A program made the position numbers and the translations under genes. This document shows, piece after piece, positions 55,699 through 64,000 of a stretch of DNA of 64,000 nucleotides. This DNA comes from Zasmidium citrigriseum (Eukaryota; Ascomycota; Dothideomycetes; Mycosphaerellales; Mycosphaerellaceae): assembly GCA_002786025.1 (NCBI GenBank), contig NHNW01000006.1, positions 310,001 to 374,000 of the forward strand, written 5' to 3'. The notes beneath the pieces are model-generated. The model was not told the origin of the DNA. It did not search any database and saw only the letters and a program-made list of their open reading frames with translations. The first letter of the stretch is position 1. Every line of letters begins with the position of its first letter.

Positions 55699-56425
55699 GT
55701 TAAGTGCTGGTCAAATGTCTTGTGAAAACTGTATTTTCAAAGTCCGTGATTTGGATATCGTAGAAGAGTTCGAAGGAAGACCAGAGCAATGAAATTGAGG
55801 AAGGCATGAGCTCTACTTATGCTTATTTTCCAGGGCAGGCGGCACCCTTGCTCCGAACCCCTCATACCAAGTATCTTCAGCTCCTGCCATTCCAGAGCAG
55901 CTGAAGCCGAATGGGTCAAGGGAGACGCAGGAACTAGGACCAAGGGACGTCACAGCTGTCAAGCTCACTGGGCCTGGACGTAGAGGGGCTTGCAGATCCT
56001 TTAGGTCGGCGATTCGGGTGTGAGGAGGCCATATTACGGAGAAAACATCGACATCTAGGCGCGGAGGGGTAGCGAAAGCTTTGATAAGAAAAGAGAAGTG
56101 AGAATTGCACTTATAGACTGATTGAATTCCTCCGATGTCGAGCTGCAGTCACCCGCTAAAGCCCGACGTCGGTCTTTGACATTTGCCCAATGAGCTTCAG
56201 ACTTGGCGCCATCAAGGTGAATGTCGCCATCAGTGTCCAGGGCTCTAACACAACCTCATCTCTTCCAGACAGACCACCAGCGTGAAAGAGAAGCGCCAGT
56301 AATCTGTCCAATGCTTTGCGGCCGTTCCTTCATTCCACCATCATCCATCCAGCTTGCTATCCCAACATGCGTTTGATAATCTAGTTTAGGGGTATCGTCC
56401 GGCGTCGCGCTGAAAGCGTAGAGTG
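55699..56425. other. intergenic, GFA-protein promoter and coronin 3' flank
   Basis: 727 bp; no supported gene. Confidence 0.4.
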
Positions 56426-58328
56426 CTACTCTCCGACCTTTGCCTTCAGCTGGGCGACCTCCGAAGTAAGCTGTTCAATTTGCTTGCCCTGCGACTGGAG
56501 CATGCCTCTGATCTCATTCAAGACGTCCTTGAGACCACCAGCAGCAGCGCTTGCGGTTGATGGTCTTAGTTCCTCCTTCTCTCTCAACTCGCTCGCTGCG
56601 GGCGCCGAAGCCGCGGCAATGCCCTCTCCAGAAAATCCGTTGCTCGTACTCTTAGACTCAGTCGGGGTTGATGATGATGAGCCCATGACCTTTGCTTCTT
56701 GCCGTGCGGCTGCGGCGGCCGGTGCTGCTGGCATCGAGGTGCTCGGTTCAGTGGCAGGAGAATTCATGACTTTGGCTTCCTGCCGAGCTGCGGTGACGGA
56801 TGGGCGTTCAACAGGCTTTTGAATCTCCTCAAACGAGCTGTCGTCGTCATCTTTGTCGTCGTCCTTGTCGGCGAATTTGTTTGCCATGTCAGACATGGAC
56901 TTCTGGTTCTCTTTCACGCTTGGAATTTCGCGAGCTGCAGCTGGCGTTGGAGCAGGTGCTGGTGTCTCAGCAACCTTTGGCTCTGCTTTCGGTGCTGGAG
57001 TCGGAGCTGGTGCAGTTTGCGCAGGCGTCGGCTTGGGCGCAGACTCAGCAGCCATCATCTTGGGCTCATTCCCTTCGTACACGTCTTCCATAGAAAGCTT
57101 TGGAGGCAGGGCCGTTTTTCCTCCGAACCATTCAGCACTAGACATGGCAGGCTCTGAGCCAACTGCGGGTGGGTAAATATCTTCCTGGAACGTCTCTGCT
57201 CGTCGAGGGACGATGAAGGAGATTGGCTCGATGTATACGTCGTCGACGGTCTTGAAAGCCCGCATGATTTCGTTCTCGTGAGTATTGACGCCTCGCTTTG
57301 GCAGGAATGCTATTCCTCGCTGTGGGTTCGGCGATCGGTACTCAGACAAGAACTCGAACTTGTCGTTCTGATATTCGTAGTAGCGGATGTTGCCGTCTCC
57401 CTTGCCTGCAACGTAGAGAATCTGGGAGCCGTCATCCCAGAACGGCATACCAACGCCGGAACCGCTGTCCAACGACATGAAGCCGCCGATGGGCTCCTTC
57501 GGGTTGCGGGTGTCCCACAAAGCCAGCTGTCTCTCGCTCATCTTGGAAAAGCCAGTTGTTGCAATGCGATCGTGGTCGCCCATCCACACCACCCTGCTGT
57601 TCTTCGCACCAGTGTGGCCTGGCACCTCGTGCGCTGGCTTCTCTTGTCGCACATCCCAGAACCGCAGCTTCTTGTCACGAGAAGTGGTAGCCAGGGTGCT
57701 GCCATCGGCGCTCCATGACAGAGAAGTGAAGATGTCGTTTCCCTTGAGCGTGAGCTTAGCCTTTCCATCCTCCAAATCCCAGATCTTGACACTGTAGTCG
57801 CCAGACGACGACGCGAGAACGTTCTCGGCGGCCGGGTTGAAGAGCACGTGGCCAACTTTCCTGCAAGACATGAGACTTGATAGAACAGCAGCTCAATATG
57901 TATGTGTGATCTTACCGTGAATGTCCACTCAGCTTTCCAACAGGCTTGACGTCCTCAGGCTCCTCCGCATCGGTGCGCAGGGTGAAGTTGTCTGGGACCT
58001 GCCAGAGAAACACCTTGCCATCGTCGGAGGCAGAGGCAATGATCGAGTCGTCGAATGGCGACCAGTCCGTATCCAACACCACCGCCGTGTGCCCTCTGAA
58101 CAAAGGAAGCTGCTCTGGGAGCTTGCCGCGCTCTTCCAACGGGATGACAGCAAATGCGCCGCCGCCGCCTGCCTCCCAGTTGACCGACAGATACTTGGGG
58201 TTCGCCTTGATCAGGTTCGTGTCCCACGCATTCTTCGAGATGCGAAGGTTGTCGTACGTCTGCTCTCGTCGCACCGGCTGCCCGAAAACGTGGCGATACT
58301 TGCTCGCTCGCACAAATCGCCCGCTCAT
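56426..58328 (-). CDS. CRN1: coronin
   Basis: Actin-binding regulator of Arp2/3 and cortical patches. Exons 58328-57916 and 57860-56426, with a 55-nt intron (CACG|GTAAGA...TTGCAG), give 615 aa. The N-terminal signature SGRFVRASKYRHVFGQP is followed by WD repeats: LDTDWSPFDDSIIASASDDGKVFLW, VLFNPAAENVLASSSGDYSVKIWD and TSLSWSADGSTLATTSRDKKLRFWD. The coronin-specific C-terminal extension begins at VDDVYIEPISFIVPRRAETFQEDIYPP. A Pro/Ala-rich unique region (PAPTPAPK repeats) has two copies of ARQEAKVM, and the final ~40 residues form a coiled coil (LKDVLNEIRGMLQSQGKQIEQL) for oligomerisation. Same layout as yeast Crn1 (651 aa). Confidence 0.95.
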
Positions 58329-58679
58329 CGCTGCCGCTGCCACCAGCACCGCTGGTTAATGGAACGTACCTTTAAAAGCTGTGTGTAGAAGAAGGTCGTG
58401 GAGTGTAATGATCGAGTGCTCGTTGGCGGAGGATAGGGATGTCGATTCCGCGCAATGCACACGTGAGAGTCGAGTACAAGAGACCGAAAAGCTGCAGCCT
58501 TTGTCTGGTTGGAAGATGCAGGTGAAGTGTGCTGCTGTCTCGAAGCGAAGCACAGCCGCACCATCTGGCAGGGATCTTCCAATGGCGAGCCACGCGCGCT
58601 TGGCAACGGGGGCCCGCAACTTTAAACTAGCCCCATGAACCTCTTCCTCCGCTCCATCAGCCTTCTCGACTACACAAAA
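58329..58679. other. intergenic, coronin promoter
   Basis: 351 bp to the 3' end of the ceramidase gene in the same orientation; no element recognised. Confidence 0.4.
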
Positions 58680-59733
58680 CTACGTCTGCTTCTGCTTCTT
58701 ATCATCAGCCTTCCCAATGATCCATCCAAATGGCCTACTCGGTACAATGACCTGCTCCTGAGTCAAGCTCTCCACCAGCGCCATGAATGTGTACGCGCCA
58801 ATCGCTGTTAGAATGTGCCACCAGCCATGGAACTCGAAGACGAAAGACCAAGGCATCCCGACTGCTCTCTTGAGCCTGGTTAGCTCTGAGCAATATCGAA
58901 AGTCTAGCTGCCAGAGGACGTATCCCACCACCATGCTCCCTGTGTTGCTGTCAGCCAGAATCTCGCATGAATTGGACGAAGAAGCATGCCAGCACCGAGA
59001 CCGATGACCTTCCCTAGTGTTCGCCTATCCCGTTCATCCCGGACTCTCTGCTTTACCAACTGCCTAGTTCGGAACGCCACGCTGGCGATCAGCAGCAGGA
59101 AAGAGAGCTCATGTACCGTGCGCTCACCCATGCTTGCATTATACAACGACTCGACGATGACGGAAGCAACCAGCACTGAGGTGAAAGTCCGGTTGAATAC
59201 TTTAGTGCGCCCAAATGTCACCGCCTGCTGCAACACAGTGGCAGAAGCTATGATCATAGACAAGTTATCTGCTGCATCGACAATATGGGTCAGATCAGAT
59301 TGAGAACACTGCATGACGGCATGAGGCAAGAGGAACCTGACTTACTCGCCTGAGCCCAGTACTTCAACAAGCCATGGAACAGTCCTGAGCAGATGCCCAC
59401 AAGAGCAAGGCCGACGTACATGGTTCTGGATCCATGTTGACCCCGTCGAAGTCCTCGAATGGCGTATAGGACTGTGGCGCCATATCAGCAAACCAGCCAT
59501 GCGCAATGAAACCCTTATGAGCGTACCGTAGGCGAGATTCGTCAAGGTGTTTGCGAATTCTCCTATCCAGGCCGAGACGACGAAATCTTCCTCGCAGAAG
59601 CTGTTCAACAATGCTGATCAGTGGCAGTCCTTCAACGAATGTGATCGTCTTCCAGGACCTACTTTGCACTTGCCGTTGGACTGCCAAATCCTGGCTTGAA
59701 AGGGCGGTCACGATAAGGTATTGAAAGTCTCAT
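58680..59733 (-). CDS. alkaline ceramidase (YPC1/YDC1 family)
   Basis: Hydrolyses ceramide or dihydroceramide in the ER/Golgi. Five exons (59733-59663, 59600-59527, 59471-59346, 59271-58996, 58939-58680), introns of 62, 55, 74 and 56 nt, all phases closing, 268 aa. Family motifs are in order: GFGSPTASANFCEEDF (family: G-F-W-G-P-x-T-S-x-x-W-C-E-E-D), EFANTLTNLAY, GICSGLFHGLLKYWAQ with the conserved zinc-ligand His, DNLSM, and FEFHGWWHILTAIGAY with two more His. About seven TM helices; the C-terminus DDKKQKQT resembles an ER-retrieval lysine tail only loosely. The donor at exon 4 and the first exon were chosen from family alignment, so those two junctions are less certain. The acceptor before exon 4 could shift by 3 nt. 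Confidence 0.9.
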
Positions 59734-60416
59734 TTTCCTGTGGCGCTGAGTGTGCCAATTGGACTGTCTGGGGGCTTGAGAACTTCAAAGACTTCCTTCC
59801 AAAGAAGAACGATCTCTCGTCAAGAGATGCAAGGTAGGATATTTGGGAAGCATGAGAAATGTTCCAGTATGTTCACTCCGTGGAACGCGCGGAGCTGCCT
59901 GGCATACGCGAAACCTCCTGAAGTCATTCGTCTCATGTTGCAGGAGCCTTCGACAGAGTCCTTCCAGGCTTCTGTCATGTTTACATGCGCTGCTTGTCAG
60001 GCACCACAATTGATCTCGAGAGTCACGTGGCGTAAGGACGCCATGGCCAGCGGCGGATCTTTGCGCTCGAAAGCCAACTTCCCAGCCACATGTTTCTCCC
60101 ACTTCGCCTATCTTCTTCCTTCGCCGGATCAACATCAGTCGTCATGCCACCTCACTATCGGTATACGACGGCAACCCATCAGTTCTCGCTCAATGCTACT
60201 GTTTCATGTCCCTCTACTCCACTTTCTCACGACGCAAAGATGCGGGGCAATGCTCCGTCGACATTATCCCGAGCGCGATGCAACTGCAGCTTGCTCAAGG
60301 CAAGTGATAGGCATGGCATTCAGCCAGAGTTTACGTAGGTTGGTGGAGAAACTCATGCAGGTACAAGTATGTCTTGATTCTCCAATTCCTGTTGTTTTCG
60401 ACTCTTGTCGCGCGAG
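59734..60416. promoter_or_regulatory. divergent region, ceramidase and fucosidase promoters
   Basis: 683 bp. A plus-strand frame is open across it and into the fucosidase gene in a different frame; its composition (many Cys, Arg, Ser, no motif) argues against a gene. Confidence 0.45.
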
Positions 60417-63138
60417 ATGTTGGCAGCCACACTGCTATTCGGCCTCGTGCCTGTGGCACTGGCCCAAGGTGGCCTTGTCATCAATCCAAAGAATGCAGAC
60501 GACCACGAGGGCGGCAGCAACAGTGCTGCATCAGTGCCTATCGACATATCCAGTCTGACGAACAACCGGGCTTTTGCTATGTCGCCAGGCGATGCGAACT
60601 TCGATGGCATACACTCTGGATATCCTGCTCAGTACCTACCGGAATCGAACTTTACTTACTCCGGCGTGAACTACATCTTTCCACAGTATTCTGACTCCGG
60701 CAACGACAATGTCCTCGCTCAAGGCCAGATCATCACGGCTCCAAAGGGCAAGTACTTCGCCATCTACATGCTGGCAGCCGCAGAGACCGCCATTGCTACT
60801 GGGAGTGTCAACGCAACTTATGCCGATAATACCACGACATCGGGTCCGATCTTGGTCGATCCATTCTGGGCGTGGCCGTATCCTTATGGAGGAGATATCA
60901 TCTTTCCGTACTACCTGACCAACTCAAGCGTCGACTACAATCGAAGCATGATCTTCCAAACGATCAACTGGCTGGATTCCACGAAGGACCTCGTTAGCAT
61001 CCAGCTCCCAAATGTGACTGCTGGAGCAGGCAATGGACCGGGCGGTGCGACTCAAGAAACAAGATTGCACATCTTCTCTGTGACCATGGTGCCTGCAACC
61101 GGGTCTGGAATCTCACTTGAAGTACAACACGCTCGGTCCACCAACATGTGGATGGAGGGCTCGGATAAGACTCAGATCTTTGAGATTAGCGTCAATAACG
61201 TGGGCGAGGAATGGGTCCTGGCGAACAACAGCGTCAAAGTCACTGTCTCTGCCTCGGGTGTCAAGACTGTCGTGCCTGGGGTCATCAATCGCTTGAGGCC
61301 AGGTGACCAAGCTATCGTTCAGGTTGGGGTTGTGAATTCAAACGGGACCGAGCCAGGAACTACTGGAGAGGCAACGGTTGACATTCAAGGCATGGGAGTT
61401 CAGGCTAGCTCCACGTTCAACGCCACCTTTGGTATCATGCCATACGAGGCGACATACGACAGCATTTACGCACATGAGAGTCCGCCTTGGTTTACGAATG
61501 GCAAGTATGGAATCTTCATTCACTGGGGAGTCTACTCAGTTCCAGGATGGGGTAACGTGGGTGACAAAGGTACGTGCTGCCGTCACACTTCGCGCAAAGG
61601 GAAACGCTGACACCACGCAGAGCAATACGCCGAATGGTACTGGTGGTACATGAACCTCGGAAAGAACGGCACAGTCGGAGACTTCTACGAATACAATCTC
61701 GCCAAGTACGGTCCCGACCACGTCTACGACGACTTCATCCAAAACTTCACAACAACCGCCTACGATCCCAAAGAATGGGTCGATCTCTTCGCCGACGCCG
61801 GAGCACAGTACTTCGTCCAAGTTAGCAAGCACCACGAAGGCTATGCACTGTTCGACCTCCCAGAGAACATCACCAAACGCACGAGCGTGGCTCAGTTCCC
61901 TCACAAGAATCTGCTTCAGATGTTGTTCGATGCTGCGGATAGATACCAGCCTCATCTGCACAAGGCGACGTACTTCTCCCTGCCGGAATGGTTTCATCCT
62001 GATTACAGGAAGTATGGATTTGGAGATTGGCCAGGAGGCAACGCGACAAACCCGTATACCAACAAAACGTTGCCGTACACTGGTTATGTCCCTGTCGACG
62101 ACTTCGTTTCCGACCTCATCCTCCCAGAAATGCTCACGCTCGCATCGATGGGCACAGAAATCATGTGGGTAAGTTAGGATCCACCCTCAAAACACTTTCC
62201 CATCTTCAGGCCGATACTAACGACCACCCAGTGCGACATAGGCGGCCCCAACCTCACAGCCGAATTCGCCGCCCAATACTTCAACTCCATGGCCTCCAAG
62301 AACAAACAAGTCCTGCTCAACAGTAAGTCTAAAGGGCCGAAGGCATGCCGTTGCATGTCTAAGACATACTGACTTCTCCCCTTTACTAGACCGCTGCGGT
62401 CTCCCCGGCGACTTCGACACGCCCGAATACGCGCGCTACGAAGCCGTGCAACGCCGCAAATGGGAATCAAACCTCGGAATGGACCCCTACTCCTACGGCT
62501 TCAACCGCGCAACCCCCGTTTCCGCCTACCTCGCCCCCGTCGACATCGTCCGCAGCCTCGTGGACATCGTCAGCAAGAACGGAAACTTCCTGCTCGATAT
62601 AGGACCGAGAGCTGATGGGACTATCGTTGAGGTGGAAAAGGAGAATTTGCGGGATGCTGGGAAGTGGATCAAGGAACATGGGGAGGCGATTTTTAATACG
62701 ACGTTTTGGTTTGTGACGCCTGAGGAGGGGGAGAGTGTGAGGTTTACGCAGACGGGAAATGCGTTTTATGTTTTGACGCTGGCGAGGCCGAATTCTACGC
62801 TGGTGCTGGATTCGCCGGTGCCGTATGTGGAGGGTGATGAAGTGGTGGTTGTGGGTGGGAATATGAGTGGGACTGTGGTGCCGAGTAGGTTGTTGGGGAA
62901 TGGGAGTCTGGTGTTGGATGTTAGTGAGGCGGTGCAGGGGGCTGATCGGTATAGTTGGGTGTTTAAGATTCCTTTTGGGGGTGTAGAGGGTGGGAATGGG
63001 ACGACGGGGACGGGGAATGGAACGTATGTTAATCCTGGAGGGGCGGAGCAACAAGTGAATGACGCTTCGAGGGCAGGTCTTGGGTCGAGCGTGGTCGCCA
63101 TTATCTTTGCAGTAGCTGCTGCTCTGATTCTGTCATGA
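60417..63138 (+). CDS. GPI-type secreted alpha-L-fucosidase, GH29, with long N-terminal domain
   Basis: Four exons (60417-61569, 61621-62168, 62232-62322, 62390-63138), introns of 51, 63 and 67 nt, 846 aa. Signal peptide MLAATLLFGLVPVALAQ. Residues ~18-350 form an unassigned beta-rich, Asn-glycosylation-rich domain before the GH29 TIM barrel, which opens with WFTNGKYGIFIHWGVYSVPGW. The barrel has EWYWWYMN, FVQVSKHHEGYALF and, across intron 2, IMW|CDIGG; Asp569 in the W-x-D motif is the likely nucleophile. A beta-sandwich follows, then NGTTGTGNGTY and a C-terminal hydrophobic tail (VVAIIFAVAAALILS) after a small-residue stretch, so a GPI anchor is inferred. It would release fucose from glycans at the cell surface. 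Acid/base residue not identified. Confidence 0.9.
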
Positions 63139-63268
63139 GTCAGGAAGAGGAAGATGATTGATAATTCTCACAATTAATATTCCAGCTCTATACAAGTCCG
63201 TTCTGTCGCCAGAGTCGTGCTGTATGCAAATCTATACAATTAGTGCTGCGATCCCCTATCGCTCTTCT
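63139..63268. other. convergent 3' spacer
   Basis: 130 bp between the fucosidase and squalene epoxidase stop codons. Confidence 0.4.
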
Positions 63269-64000
63269 CTAACTTCTCAACTCCGAGAAAATGTATGGGA
63301 AGATGACGACACATGCTTTCCAGAACACCCCGATGCTAGAGATCATCCTGACGGGCAAGAGCAAGGGGTTTCCGGTGGTGATGTATATCAAGATGGCGTA
63401 CAAAGCCACGGCGAAGAAGTGGTAGAAGAGGACAAAGGGTTGTCGGATGATGCCGGCCAGGAGACCAACAGGCCCGTCAATGCAGTTGCCGCCGAGCTTG
63501 AAGTAGTGGAAGCATCCCATCTGTAGAGCTTTGAGTTGGGGATCGTCAGCCGCGAAAAGGGAGTAAAGGGCTTGTGCCAGGATGTTGATGACGGATGTCA
63601 GGTTCTTCCTCTTCCAGTGGAAGCTGCGCATTTGCTTCAGAACGGTCTTCGTGTCGTCGAGAAGGGGAACATTCTCAGGACTGAGCAAGTCCGATAGTAG
63701 CACCACGTCGTTGAAAGCCACAGTCATGCCTCCTCCGGTGAGTGGATGTCTCATGTTCATTGCGTCTCCGAGGATGAGCAGGCCCGCTGTGCGATTCGTC
63801 GTCGGTGGTAGCCACGAGTTGGGCATACTTCGTAGCCGGTCGCGGTCAATAGCAGCCAGGAAACTTGGCTGGACTTCCTTCGGCAGAGCCGGAACAACGA
63901 CGTTCTTGAGGTGACCTTTCACGCCACCATTCTGCACGGAAGCTGAAGGCAGATTCTCTGGAATATCTACGAGCGCTCGTGTCTCGTGTGTGCCAATTTG
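63269..64000 (-). CDS. ERG1: squalene epoxidase (squalene monooxygenase), C-terminal part, cut by window edge
   Basis: Converts squalene to 2,3-oxidosqualene on ER and lipid droplets; the target of allylamine antifungals. The frame is open to the window edge and only the last ~243 residues are seen. GTHETRALVDIPENLP is followed by PSFLAAIDRDRLRSMPNSWLPP and the FAD-binding signature GDAMNMRHPLTGGGMTVAFND. Then come LLSDLL, FHWKRKNLTSVINILAQALYSLFA and a C-terminal membrane helix pair (FVLFYHFFAVALYAIL, MISSIGVFWKACVVIFPYIF). The N-terminal Rossmann motif lies beyond 64000. No intron in the visible part. Convergent with the fucosidase gene. Confidence 0.95.
   Translation of the reverse strand, partial: QIGTHETRALVDIPENLPSASVQNGGVKGHLKNVVVPALPKEVQPSFLAAIDRDRLRSMPNSWLPPTTNRTAGLLILGDAMNMRHPLTGGGMTVAFNDVVLLSDLLSPENVPLLDDTKTVLKQMRSFHWKRKNLTSVINILAQALYSLFAADDPQLKALQMGCFHYFKLGGNCIDGPVGLLAGIIRQPFVLFYHFFAVALYAILIYITTGNPLLLPVRMISSIGVFWKACVVIFPYIFSELRS

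Noticed and set aside
59740..60558. 272-codon plus-strand open frame upstream of the fucosidase
   Set aside because: It runs into the fucosidase exon in another frame, is rich in Cys, Arg and Ser without motifs, and occupies the divergent promoter; judged chance.

Overview
The window looks like nuclear DNA of a filamentous ascomycete (Pezizomycotina, most likely a Dothideomycete; the class is an inference). Support comes from numerous 47-94 nt GT-AG introns with CTNAC-type branch sites, gene spacing of 0.2-1.3 kb on both strands with no operons, and fungal families such as a SIT siderophore transporter, a Hal4/Sat4-type kinase, a THI6 fusion enzyme, coronin and haspin. I see no transposon, virus, rRNA or CRISPR. 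One tRNA (Gly, anticodon UCC) is present. I placed exon boundaries by hand from splice consensus, phase and family similarity; all are predictions.

Layout. 0-6 kb: a tRNA, a berberine-bridge-type FAD oxidase, NADH-cytochrome b5 reductase and a GIG1/DUF3605 protein. 6-12 kb: a Cti6-like PHD protein and a divergent pair of unrecognised genes. 12-24 kb: an amino acid/choline permease, a Hal4-type kinase, a membrane-anchored spermidine-synthase-like protein, a secreted Asp-box glycosidase and haspin. 24-34 kb: a seven-intron Yra1/ALY mRNA export factor, two neighbouring genes sharing an unusual Cys/His module (one with RING, one with a J-like end), a 2-oxoglutarate dioxygenase and eIF5. 34-44 kb: bifunctional THI6, an epoxide hydrolase, a pinin-domain protein, the Mtg1 GTPase and a family X DNA polymerase. 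44-53 kb: a SIT transporter with GATA sites in its promoter, CDC42 with a possible second first exon, and a long disordered Pro/Gln-rich protein. 53-64 kb: a 74-aa signal-peptide/TM protein with a GC-AG intron, a GFA-domain protein, coronin, alkaline ceramidase, a GPI-type GH29 alpha-L-fucosidase and the C-terminal part of squalene epoxidase, cut by the window edge.

Most genes are single-copy housekeeping functions (chromatin, mRNA export and splicing, translation, polarity and actin, thiamine, sterol and sphingolipid metabolism). They do not form a metabolic cluster. CDC42, coronin and haspin are related only by broad role, and I see no evidence that they are co-regulated. The most striking signal is an in-phase exon inside the unusually long first intron of CDC42. 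It would give the GTPase an N-terminus of myristoylation/palmitoylation type (MGACCTRE) with a poly-proline stretch.
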